A DNA stretch of 59,101 bases from Paraburkholderia silviterrae (lineage in GTDB: Bacteria > Pseudomonadota > Gammaproteobacteria > Burkholderiales > Burkholderiaceae), in the NCBI RefSeq assembly GCF_004353915.1, contig NZ_SMRP01000013.1, positions 1 through 59,101 of the forward strand, read 5' to 3'. A program made the translations under genes and the position numbers. The notes under the pieces are model-generated. The model saw nothing but the letters and a program-made list of their open reading frames with translations, searched no databases and was not told the origin of the DNA. This document shows positions 34,134-42,028 of the stretch, piece by piece (position 1 is the first letter of the stretch; every line of letters starts with the position of its first letter).

Positions 34134-34820
34134 ATGAGCAATCCGAAGCTTGAAGTACTCACCCCCCAAAACAGCCAGTTGATCATCATCGATCAGCAGC
34201 CGCAGATGGCCTTTGGCGTGCAGTCGATCGACCGCCAGGCGCTCAAGAATAATGTCGTCGGTCTGGCCAAGGCGGCCAAGGTGTTCGAGATCCCGACCAC
34301 GATCACGACGGTCGAGTCGGAGAGCTTCTCGGGATTCACGTATCCCGAGCTGCTCGACGTGTTCCCGAACCAGAAGACGCTCGAGCGCACCTCGATGAAC
34401 TCGTGGGACGACCAGAAGGTTCGCGACGCGCTAGCCGCGAATGGCCGCAAGAAGGTGGTCGTGGCGGGCCTGTGGACCGAGGTCTGCAATACGACGTTCG
34501 CGCTGTGCGCGATGCTCGAAGGCGGCTACGAGATCTACATGGTGGCCGATGCATCGGGCGGCACGTCCAAGGACGCGCACGACTACGCGATGCAGCGCAT
34601 GATTCAGGCGGGCGTCGTGCCCGTCACGTGGCAGCAGGTCCTGCTCGAATGGCAGCGCGACTGGGCGCGCCGCGAGACCTATGACGCGGTCATGGCGATC
34701 GCCAAGGAGCACTCGGGCGCATACGGCATGGGCATCGACTATGCCTACACGATGGTCCACAAGTCGGCGCAGCGCACGGCCACGACCCATGAGTCGCAAC
34801 CGCCGGTGCCCGCGCGCTAA
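34134..34820 (+). CDS. Isochorismatase-family cysteine hydrolase (YcaC-like), copy 1
   Basis: This 228-residue protein has the isochorismatase-like fold: catalytic Asp20 (LIIIDQQPQ), nucleophile Cys118 (AGLWTEVCNTTFALCAMLEG), and the conserved YMVADASGGTSKDAHDYAMQRMIQAGVVPVTW segment. It is closest to the YcaC branch of uncharacterised hydrolases and lacks any isochorismate-lyase or carrier domain. It is about 80% similar by eye to the protein at 48307-49005 and shares the same C-terminal SGAYGMGxDYAYTMVHK. It is monocistronic, between an AT-rich regulatory region and a convergent LysR gene. The physiological amide or ester substrate is unknown. Confidence 0.9.
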   Translation: MSNPKLEVLTPQNSQLIIIDQQPQMAFGVQSIDRQALKNNVVGLAKAAKVFEIPTTITTVESESFSGFTYPELLDVFPNQKTLERTSMNSWDDQKVRDALAANGRKKVVVAGLWTEVCNTTFALCAMLEGGYEIYMVADASGGTSKDAHDYAMQRMIQAGVVPVTWQQVLLEWQRDWARRETYDAVMAIAKEHSGAYGMGIDYAYTMVHKSAQRTATTHESQPPVPAR

Positions 34821-34911
34821 GCGCGTGTCGCGCGTCTGCACGAGCCGTTGCGGCGTGTTCCTCGCGAGCGCGTCGCAACGGCAGCCCCATACGGCATGCC
34901 GCCGCGCGTTC

Positions 34912-35835
34912 TCAACGCTCGGACATGGCCCACGGCGCGTGGGCCAGATGCTCGACGAGGTAGTCGAGCAGCGCGGTCACGCGCGCGGTGCGCAACATGC
35001 CGGGCGGGGTGAGCAGGTGCACATCGATGTCGGCAATGGCCCAGTCGCGCATGACGTGCTCGAGCTCGCCACGCTGCAGCGCCTCCCACACGAGAAACTC
35101 CGGTTGCAGGGCGAGGCCGTGGCCGGCGATCAGCGCAGGCACGATGGCGTCCGCATTGTTGGAGCGGATGCGCCCGCGCACCGGCACGGCGTATTCGTCG
35201 CCCGAGGCCGCGTTGTGAAAGCGCCAGAACTCCGGCGTCGGCATGTTCGTATAAGTGAGGCTCGCATGGTGCTCGAGATCGCGCGGGTGAGCCGGACGTC
35301 CATGCCGTTCGAGGTAGGCGGGCGCCGCGACGAGTGGCCGGCGCACCGCGCACAGGCGGCGCGAGCGCAGCGTGGAATCGTCGAGCTCGGCAATGCGGAT
35401 CGCCACGTCGAATCCGCCCGCCACGACGTCGATCAGCTGATCGGTGAGCGTGAGCTCGACGTCCACGCCAGGGAAGCGCTCGATAAAGGCCGGCAGCAGC
35501 GGCGAGAGATAGCGCAGGCCAAACGACATCGGCGCATTCACGCGGATGACACCGTGCGGCTCGATCGCCAGCGCGGACGCCTCGCTCTCGAACACCTCGG
35601 CATTCGCGAGCAGGTCGACCACGCGCTCGCGCAACAGCTCTCCGGTTGGCGTGAGCGAGAGCCTTCGCGTCGTGCGGTACAGCAGCATCGTGCCGAGCCG
35701 TTGCTCGAGGCGGGCAATGGCCTTGGAGACGGTTGGCTGCGAGATGCCGAGCAGCTCGGCGGCTTTCGCGAACGACCCGGTCTCGGCGACGCGCGAAAAG
35801 ATGGCCCAGGCTTCAAGGTCAGGAAGATTTTGCAT
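34912..35835 (-). CDS. LysR-family transcriptional regulator
   Basis: This 307-residue LysR protein has the helix-turn-helix FSRVAETGSFAKAAELLGISQPTVSKAIARLEQRLG (about residues 13-48) and an effector domain of the type often annotated DmlR/AaeR-like (VDVELTLTDQLIDVVAGGFDVAIRI). It is divergent from the XapX, amidohydrolase, DoxX, VOC, DUF1275 and porin train (143 bp gap), which is the likely target. It is convergent with isochorismatase copy 1. It belongs to a different LysR subgroup from the two ATSSVTR-type regulators in this window. Confidence 0.9.
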   Translation of the reverse strand: MQNLPDLEAWAIFSRVAETGSFAKAAELLGISQPTVSKAIARLEQRLGTMLLYRTTRRLSLTPTGELLRERVVDLLANAEVFESEASALAIEPHGVIRVNAPMSFGLRYLSPLLPAFIERFPGVDVELTLTDQLIDVVAGGFDVAIRIAELDDSTLRSRRLCAVRRPLVAAPAYLERHGRPAHPRDLEHHASLTYTNMPTPEFWRFHNAASGDEYAVPVRGRIRSNNADAIVPALIAGHGLALQPEFLVWEALQRGELEHVMRDWAIADIDVHLLTPPGMLRTARVTALLDYLVEHLAHAPWAMSER

Positions 35836-35978
35836 GTTGGCAATCGAGTCGACAGAACGTCTGATGGGCCTGCCGCGGCACTGGGGACAACCCCATGCCG
35901 GCGGGGGCGAGCAGATGGACCCGGAGGCGCAAACCGGGCTGCAATGACCTGCATTCTAATCGTTCGGAGACCGATCGT

Positions 35979-36146
35979 ATGCAAGCGTATTTGGTATCAC
36001 TCGGCGCGGGCGTGCTGATAGGCGTGATCTATAGCGTGATCAAGGTCCGCTCGCCCGCACCGCCACTGATTGCCCTCGTCGGCCTGTTCGGCATGCTGGT
36101 CGGCGCGCAGGCCGTTCCGCTAGCCAAACAGTGGCTCGGCTTTTAA
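35979..36146 (+). CDS. XapX domain protein (short form)
   Basis: This 55-residue membrane protein consists of just the XapX domain: MQAYLVSLGAGVLIGVIY, PAPPLIALVGLFGMLVGAQ, then a short end. GGAG at 35964-35967 lies 11 bases upstream, a weak spacing, but the protein matches the first half of the XapX at 33564-33839 residue for residue in the core (SPAPPxIALVGLxGMLxGxQ). It begins the plus-strand train, 53 bp before the amidohydrolase gene, and is divergent from a LysR gene. Its function is unknown. Confidence 0.8.
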   Translation: MQAYLVSLGAGVLIGVIYSVIKVRSPAPPLIALVGLFGMLVGAQAVPLAKQWLGF

Positions 36147-36199
36147 TCGAATTCAGAGAACGTGGCGAATTGAGCACATTTAGCCCAGTGAGGAAACAC

Positions 36200-38092
36200 A
36201 TGAGCGCACCCGGCACCCAACCCGATCTCATTCTGCACAACGGACGATTCACGACACTCGACCGTTCGAACCCGATCGCCTCAGCCGTGGCGATCGCCAA
36301 TGGCCACTTCGTTGCCGTAGGCAGCGACGCCGACGTCATGCCGCTCGCGGGACGCGCGACCCGCGTCGTCGACCTGGGCGGCCGGTCCGCATTGCCCGGT
36401 CTGATCGACAATCACTTGCATTTGATCCGCGGCGGCCTGAACTACAACATGGAGCTGCGCTGGGACGGCGTGCGCTCGCTCGCAGTAGCGATGGAGATGC
36501 TCAAACAGCAGGTGGCCATCACGCCCGCGCCGCAATGGGTGCGCGTGGTGGGCGGCTTCACCGAGCATCAGTTCGAGGAGAAGCGCCTGCCGACCATCGA
36601 GGAGCTCAACGCGGTGGCGCCCGATACGCCCGTGTTCATCCTGCACCTCTACGATCGCGCGTTGCTCAACGCCGCCGCGCTGCGCGTGGTCGGCTATACG
36701 AAGGACACGCCGGAGCCTCCGGGCGGCAAGATTCTGCGCGACGGCTCGGGCAATCCCACGGGCCTCTTGCTCGCGAATCCGAATGCATCGATCCTGTACG
36801 CGACGCTCGCGAAAGGCCCGAAGCTGCCGTTCGAGTATCAGTACAACTCGACGCGCCACTTCATGCGCGAGCTGAACCGCCTGGGCGTGACCGGCGCGAT
36901 CGATGCGGGTGGCGGCTCGCAGAATTACCCGGACGATTACGAAGTCATCCGCAAGCTGCACGAAGCGGACGAGATGACGGTGCGCATCGCGTACAACCTG
37001 TTTACGCAGAAGCCGAAGGCCGAGAAGGAAGACTTCCTGAACTGGACCAGCACCACCAAGTATCACGACGGCTCGGATTACTTCCGCCACAACGGCGCGG
37101 GCGAGATGCTGGTGTTTTCGGCGGCCGACTTCGAGGACTTCCGCGTCGCGCGTCCCGAGCTGCCGCCCGAGATGGAAGGCGAGCTCGAAGGCGTGATACG
37201 CGTGCTCGCGCAGAATCGCTGGCCGTGGCGTCTGCACGCGACCTATGACGAGACCATCAGCCGCGCGCTGGACGTGTACGAGAGGGTCAACAAGGACATC
37301 CCGCTCGAAGGGATCAACTGGTTCTTCGACCACGCGGAAACCATTTCCGAGCGCTCGATGGACCGCATCGCCGCGCTTGGCGGCGGCATCGCGGTCCAGC
37401 ACCGGATGGCCTACCAGGGCGAGTACTTCGTCGAGCGCTATGGCGCCGAGGCGGCGCAAGCCACGCCGCCCGTCGCGAAGATGCTGGAGAAGGGCCTCAA
37501 GGTCTCGGCCGGCACCGACGCCACGCGCGTGGCCTCGTACAACCCGTGGGTTTCGCTCGCGTGGCTCGTGAGCGGCAAGACGGTCGCCGGCCTGCGCCTG
37601 TATCCGCAGCGCAACCTGCTCGACCGCGAGACGGCCCTGCGCATGTGGACCGAGTACGTCACCTGGTTCTCGAACGAAGAAGGCAAGAAAGGCCGCATCG
37701 CGGTCGGTCAGCTCGCCGACCTGATGGTGCCGGACCGCGACTTCTTCTCGTGCGCCGAGGACGATATCGCCCACACCACCGCATTGCTCACGGTGGTGGG
37801 CGGCAAGATCGTCTGGGGCGCGGGCCCGTTCTCGCAGCACGACGCGCCGATCCCGCCCGCGATGCCGGACTGGTCGCCGGTGCGCCAGTACGGCGGCTAC
37901 GGCGGCTGGGGAGCGACTCAGCGCGAGGGCGCGCCGCTCCAGCGCGCCGCCGCGGCAGCAGCGATGTGCGGCTGCGCGAGCGCGTGCAACGTGCATGGCC
38001 ACGCGCACGCAACCGCATGGAGCAGCGCGTTGCCGACTGCGGACGCGAAGGGCTTCTGGGGCGCCTTCGGCTGCGCCTGCTGGGCCGTTTGA
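36200..38092 (+). CDS. YtcJ-like metal-dependent amidohydrolase with Cys/His-rich tail
   Basis: The 630-residue protein has the amidohydrolase-3 (YtcJ) organisation: an N-terminal beta-sandwich (DLILHNGRFTTLDRSNPIAS), the metal HLH of LPGLIDNHLHLIRGG, a DHAETIS strand, the Asp of KVSAGTDATRVASYNPW, and the closing GQLADLMVPDRDF. The last 60 residues are unusual, with CGCASACNVHGHAH and GCACWAV giving a cluster of Cys and His that could bind an extra metal. No signal peptide is present. GAGG upstream supports ATG 36200. It lies in a train with DoxX, VOC and porin genes, which suggests hydrolysis of an imported substrate that remains unidentified. Confidence 0.85.
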   Translation: MSAPGTQPDLILHNGRFTTLDRSNPIASAVAIANGHFVAVGSDADVMPLAGRATRVVDLGGRSALPGLIDNHLHLIRGGLNYNMELRWDGVRSLAVAMEMLKQQVAITPAPQWVRVVGGFTEHQFEEKRLPTIEELNAVAPDTPVFILHLYDRALLNAAALRVVGYTKDTPEPPGGKILRDGSGNPTGLLLANPNASILYATLAKGPKLPFEYQYNSTRHFMRELNRLGVTGAIDAGGGSQNYPDDYEVIRKLHEADEMTVRIAYNLFTQKPKAEKEDFLNWTSTTKYHDGSDYFRHNGAGEMLVFSAADFEDFRVARPELPPEMEGELEGVIRVLAQNRWPWRLHATYDETISRALDVYERVNKDIPLEGINWFFDHAETISERSMDRIAALGGGIAVQHRMAYQGEYFVERYGAEAAQATPPVAKMLEKGLKVSAGTDATRVASYNPWVSLAWLVSGKTVAGLRLYPQRNLLDRETALRMWTEYVTWFSNEEGKKGRIAVGQLADLMVPDRDFFSCAEDDIAHTTALLTVVGGKIVWGAGPFSQHDAPIPPAMPDWSPVRQYGGYGGWGATQREGAPLQRAAAAAAMCGCASACNVHGHAHATAWSSALPTADAKGFWGAFGCACWAV

Positions 38093-38102
38093 GATGAAAG
38101 AG

Positions 38103-38176
38103 CCCCCACGCTCGCTGCGCTCACTGCCCCCCGAGGGGGCGCTCAGCCTCCTTGGGGCGGCCCGGCGGAGGCTGAG
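38103..38176 (+). repeat. REP-like palindromic element with hairpin over the doxX ribosome-binding site
   Basis: GCCCCC (38102-38107) and GAGGGGGC pair loosely. Next, CTCAGCCTCC (38142-38151) and GGAGGCTGAG (38167-38176) form a perfect 10-bp stem ending directly at ATG 38177. The GGAGG inside the right arm is the only ribosome-binding site for the DoxX gene. I recall ACGCTCGCTGCGCTCACTGCC with CCCGAGGGGG as a common dispersed element in Burkholderiales. Confidence 0.7.
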
Positions 38177-38623
38177 ATGGCAGCATTGACTGGCCGCCGC
38201 GACCCGGCATGGGTCCGCGCGCTCCTCGCGCAGCCATGGGTCGCGCCACTCGTGCGCCTGGCGCTCGTGTCCGCCTGGTTGATCGGCGGCGTCGACAAGG
38301 CGCTGCACTTCGATGACGCGATCGCCGAGCAGGCGCGTTTCGGCCTGCATCCGCCCGCGCTCTGGGCGGCGTTGGCGGTCGCGGTCGAGATTGGCGGTTC
38401 GCTATGCGTCGTGTTGCGCCGCTTCACGTGGATCGGCGCGGGCGGCCTCGGTATGCTGACCGTCGTCGCGATGCTGGTCGCCAATGACTTCTGGAATCAA
38501 ACCGGCGCCGCCCGCTTCATGGCGCTGAACAGCTTTTTCGAGCATCTGGGCTTGATCGCGGCACTCGTGCTTGCGACCATGCTCGGCAATGCTAACGGCG
38601 CGGCCGGCGACAGCCGCGCCTGA
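38177..38623 (+). CDS. DoxX-family membrane protein
   Basis: This 148-residue inner-membrane protein has four hydrophobic helices and the DoxX pattern: LVRLALVSAWLIGGVDKALHFD at the start, PPALWAALAVAVEIGGSLCVVL in the middle, and a C-terminal NSFFEHLGLIAALVLATML. DoxX-like proteins are linked to quinone or thiosulfate redox and to catabolic operons, but mostly have no defined reaction. Its GGAGG ribosome-binding site lies in the right arm of a perfect 10-bp stem, so its translation may depend on ribosomes or factors opening that hairpin. It is 43 bp upstream of the VOC gene. Confidence 0.8.
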   Translation: MAALTGRRDPAWVRALLAQPWVAPLVRLALVSAWLIGGVDKALHFDDAIAEQARFGLHPPALWAALAVAVEIGGSLCVVLRRFTWIGAGGLGMLTVVAMLVANDFWNQTGAARFMALNSFFEHLGLIAALVLATMLGNANGAAGDSRA

Positions 38624-38666
38624 TCGATCGAACAACACGATATTGAATCAACAAGGGAAACCCGCT

Positions 38667-39581
38667 ATGAAAGCCATTCGCTCTGCATTGCTCGCCGTGA
38701 TGATCGCGAGCGGTCTCGTCGCCGCGCCCGCGGCGTTCGCGAAGCCGCCGGTGCCGGCGGTCGAGGCGCCCTACGTCGCCGTTGGCGCGCAGTACGACAC
38801 GACGCACGTGTACGTCGCACCCGAAGACTTCGACAAGTTCACGGACAGCTTCGTCGCGACGTTCGGCGGCAGCAAGTCGAAGGAGGGCGTATTCCAGGTC
38901 ACGCCCACGCCTAGCCAGACCATGTCGCAACTCGTGTTCACGCCGTCGGGCACGATCTCCGTGTTCGGCTTCAAGACGCCCATTCCCTGGCCCTTCGGCG
39001 AGGAGCGCACGGGCTATCTCGTGACCGACATGGACGCGGCGGTGAAGTCGGCGCGCGCACTGGGCGCGGATGTGATCGTCGACACCTTCCCCGATCCGAT
39101 CGGGCGCGACGCCATCGTCTCGTGGCCGGGCGGCCTCAAGATGCAGCTTTACTGGCATACCCAGGCGCCGCACTACGACGCGCTGCAGACCATTCCCGAG
39201 AATCGTGTCTACGTCTCGCCGCAGAACCTGCACAAGCTGGTTCATGCCTTCGTCAAGTTCTCGCACGGCAAGGTGGTGTCCGATGTGGCCAACGCGCCCG
39301 GCGTCGAAATCGGCCGGCCGGGCGACACCTATCGCCGCATTCGTATCGAGTCGGGCTTCGGCAAGATGACCGTGCTCGTGACGGATGGCCACCTGCCGTA
39401 TCCGTTCGGGCGCGAAGTGACGGGCTACCAGGTCCCCGATCTCGCCGCGACGCTGCAAAAGGCGCAGGCCGCGGGTGTGAAGGTGCTCGTGCAGCCGTTC
39501 ACGTCGGACGGGCGCGATGCGGCGATCGTCGAGTTCCCGGGCGGCTACATCGCCGAGATTCACGCCATCGCAGCGAAATGA
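38667..39581 (+). CDS. Secreted two-domain VOC (glyoxalase-like) protein
   Basis: This 304-residue protein has a signal peptide (SALLAVMIASGLVAAPAAFA, cleavage near residue 23) and two VOC modules. Module one covers about 35-170 (DTTHVYVAPEDFDKFTDSFVATFGG, ending VSWPGGLKMQLYW). Module two covers about 180-300 (NRVYVSPQNLHKLVHAFVKFS, ending VEFPGGYIAEIHA). The internal duplication is clear. It is probably periplasmic. Its stop overlaps the DUF1275 start codon by 4 bp, so they are coupled. Neighbouring amidohydrolase, DoxX and porin genes suggest handling of an imported compound; the reaction is unknown. Confidence 0.85.
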   Translation: MKAIRSALLAVMIASGLVAAPAAFAKPPVPAVEAPYVAVGAQYDTTHVYVAPEDFDKFTDSFVATFGGSKSKEGVFQVTPTPSQTMSQLVFTPSGTISVFGFKTPIPWPFGEERTGYLVTDMDAAVKSARALGADVIVDTFPDPIGRDAIVSWPGGLKMQLYWHTQAPHYDALQTIPENRVYVSPQNLHKLVHAFVKFSHGKVVSDVANAPGVEIGRPGDTYRRIRIESGFGKMTVLVTDGHLPYPFGREVTGYQVPDLAATLQKAQAAGVKVLVQPFTSDGRDAAIVEFPGGYIAEIHAIAAK

Positions 39582-40273
39582 AATCGGAGGATACGATCCT
39601 CGCCGCCATCGCCGGCTTCGTCGACACGCTGAGCTTCGTCGCGCTGTTCGGCTTGTTCACGGCGCACGTGACCGGCAACTTCGTGCTGATCGGCGCCGGC
39701 GTCGCGGGCTTTGGCCGCGGCGTGCTCCTGAAGCTCATCGTGTTTCCGGCCTTCATCGGCGGCGTGGTCCTCAGCAGTTTGCTGATTCGTTCGTTGTCCG
39801 TTCGACATGCGCGCCACGGCGCGCGCCTGCTCCACACGGTGCAGGCCGCGCTCATGTTCGGCTTTTGCCTCGCCGGTGTCTGGGCCGCGCCGGTTAGCGA
39901 GCCCGACAGCCTGCCGGTCATCGTGGCCGGCATCGTCGGCGCATTCGCGATGGGCGTGCAGAACGCACACCCGCGTCTGATCCAGCGACCGGGCGTGCCG
40001 AATACCGTGATGACGGGCAACGTCACGCAAGCGATCCTCGACGTGGTCGACATGCTGAGCGCCAGCGTTGCCGAGAGCGTGCGCGCGGCGGCGCGCGAGC
40101 GCTTCGCGAAGATGATGCCGGCCATTGCCGCATTCGCGCTCGGCGCGATAGCGGGGGCGCTGGGCTGGCGCTACGCGGGATTCTGGGCGCTGCTCGCGCC
40201 GGCTGGCGCGCTCGCGGGTCTCGCGCTGGGCACGGGAGAATGCGAGCGCGCGGCCCCTGCGGGGCACGTATGA
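39578..40273 (+). CDS. DUF1275 (YoaK) family membrane protein
   Basis: This 231-residue protein has about six transmembrane segments and the DUF1275 landmarks: AAIAGFVDTLSFVALFGLFTAHVTGNFV near the start, AMGVQNAHPR, and NTVMTGNVTQAILD. These are small multi-pass inner-membrane proteins with no settled function, sometimes suggested to be transporters. Its ATG lies inside an ATGA overlap with the VOC gene stop (39578-39581). The porin gene follows 110 bp later on the same strand. Confidence 0.85.
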   Translation: MKSEDTILAAIAGFVDTLSFVALFGLFTAHVTGNFVLIGAGVAGFGRGVLLKLIVFPAFIGGVVLSSLLIRSLSVRHARHGARLLHTVQAALMFGFCLAGVWAAPVSEPDSLPVIVAGIVGAFAMGVQNAHPRLIQRPGVPNTVMTGNVTQAILDVVDMLSASVAESVRAAARERFAKMMPAIAAFALGAIAGALGWRYAGFWALLAPAGALAGLALGTGECERAAPAGHV

Positions 40274-40383
40274 AGCGCTGGGGCGGCAAAGGGGAGCGCG
40301 CGCGCCGCGCCCGCCACATGGGCAGGGCGCGCGCGGATAAACACAAGCCGATAACGGCCATTGCAAGGGAATACACGGTGTCG

Positions 40384-42003
40384 ATGACGATACACGGGAG
40401 ACGATTCGAAAAAGCGGCGCGCGTCACGGCCATCGCCGGATTGATGTGGACGGCCGCCGATGCGGCGTGCGCGGATACGCTTGCGCAAAGCACAACCGGA
40501 GTGAGTGTCGTGGCGGGTGCCGCGAATGGGCCCACGGATATGGCCACGAGCACGGCCACCAATGCGGCCACGAACACGGCCAGCAATGCGGCAACCGATA
40601 CGGCCACGACTGCGGCCACCGGCACAGCTACGAATACAGCCGCCACCACGGCGGCGCCCGCGAGCGGCAGCACGGCGGCAAGCACCTGCAACGCCAAGCG
40701 CCCCGCCGTGATGTTCAACCGCTGGCAGGAAGACTGGTCGGTGCTCGCGAATCCGTGCGTGCCGCGCAAGCCGCTCGACAGCCTCAAGTACATCCCGCTC
40801 GGCGGCGATCCCTCGTCATACCTGTCGCTCGGCGTGAACCTGCGCGAGCGCATGGAAACCAATAATGCGCCGCTGTTCGGCATCGGCTCCGCGCAGTCGG
40901 ATACGTATCTGATCCAGCGCGTCGAGGTCCATGCCGACGCGCATCTCGCCGAGCACTGGCAGTTCTTCTTCCAGCTCGAGGATGCGCGCGCGTGGGGCAA
41001 GAACGTCATCACGCCGGTGGACAAGAACCCGCTCGATATCGAGCAGGCGTTCGTCACCTACACGAACTCGCTCGGCGGCGGCACCGTCAAGTTCCGCGTG
41101 GGCCGCCAGGAGATGGCCTTCGACTTGCAGCGTTTCATCTCCGTGCGCGACGGCCCGAACGTGCGCCAGGCCTTCGACGCGCTCTGGGCCGACTACGAGT
41201 ACCACAAGTGGCGCTTTATCGCCTACGCAACCCAGCCCGTGCAGTACCGCTATGCGACCCCGTTCGACGACGTGTCGAACCGCGATCTCACGTTCAGCGG
41301 CGTGCGCTTCGAGCGTCAGTCGGTGGGGCCCGGCGACTTGTCCGGCTACTGGTCGCGCTACAACCGCAGCAATGGGCAATACCTCGACGCGCACGGCCCC
41401 GAGCGGCGCGATGTCTGGGACCTGCGCTACAGCGGCACGCATGGGCGTTTCGATTGGGACGTCGAAGGCATGCTGCAGACGGGCACCGTCGGCAACAGCA
41501 CGATTGCCGCGTGGGCAATGGGCTCGATCGCGGGCTACAAGCTCGACACGGCGTGGTCGCCGCGTGTTGCCGTGCAGATCGACGCGGCCTCGGGCGACCC
41601 GCATCCGCATGACGGCCGGGTGGAGACCTTCAATCCGCTGTTTCCGAACGGCTACTACTTCACGCTCGCGGGCTATACGGGCTATACGAACCTCATTCAC
41701 ATCAAGCCGTCCATCACGCTCAATCCGACCAGCAATCTCGCGCTGCTCGGGTCGCTGGGCTTCCAGTGGCGCGAGACGACCGGCGACGCCGTGTACCAGC
41801 AGGGCATGCAGGTCGTGCCGGGCACCGCGGGCAAGGGCAGTTTGTGGACGGGCATGTATGTGCAGTTGCGCGCCGACTGGACGATTGCGGCGAACCTGAT
41901 CGGCTCGGTCGAAGCCGTGCACTTCCAGGTGGGGAACTCGCTGCGCCAGGCGGGTGGGCACAATGCCGACTACGCTGGCGTCGAGCTCAAGTACGGGTGG
42001 TAG
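40384..42003 (+). CDS. Alginate-export-family outer-membrane porin
   Basis: The 539-residue protein has a signal-like N-terminus (AARVTAIAGLMWTAADAACA), then a Thr/Ala/Asn-rich low-complexity stretch (about residues 50-98, repeating xNAATxTA). A beta-barrel domain of the alginate_exp type follows: LSLGVNLRERMETN, TYLIQRVEVHADAHLAEHWQFFFQLEDA, VKFRVGRQEMAFDLQR, and a terminal aromatic residue (YGW). It should form an outer-membrane channel for uptake of anionic or aromatic substrates. It ends the catabolic train. The start at 40384 is the ATG after GTG 40378; either is possible. Confidence 0.88.
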   Translation: MTIHGRRFEKAARVTAIAGLMWTAADAACADTLAQSTTGVSVVAGAANGPTDMATSTATNAATNTASNAATDTATTAATGTATNTAATTAAPASGSTAASTCNAKRPAVMFNRWQEDWSVLANPCVPRKPLDSLKYIPLGGDPSSYLSLGVNLRERMETNNAPLFGIGSAQSDTYLIQRVEVHADAHLAEHWQFFFQLEDARAWGKNVITPVDKNPLDIEQAFVTYTNSLGGGTVKFRVGRQEMAFDLQRFISVRDGPNVRQAFDALWADYEYHKWRFIAYATQPVQYRYATPFDDVSNRDLTFSGVRFERQSVGPGDLSGYWSRYNRSNGQYLDAHGPERRDVWDLRYSGTHGRFDWDVEGMLQTGTVGNSTIAAWAMGSIAGYKLDTAWSPRVAVQIDAASGDPHPHDGRVETFNPLFPNGYYFTLAGYTGYTNLIHIKPSITLNPTSNLALLGSLGFQWRETTGDAVYQQGMQVVPGTAGKGSLWTGMYVQLRADWTIAANLIGSVEAVHFQVGNSLRQAGGHNADYAGVELKYGW

Positions 42004-42028
42004 CGAAGCATGTGACAGGTATCCGGCG

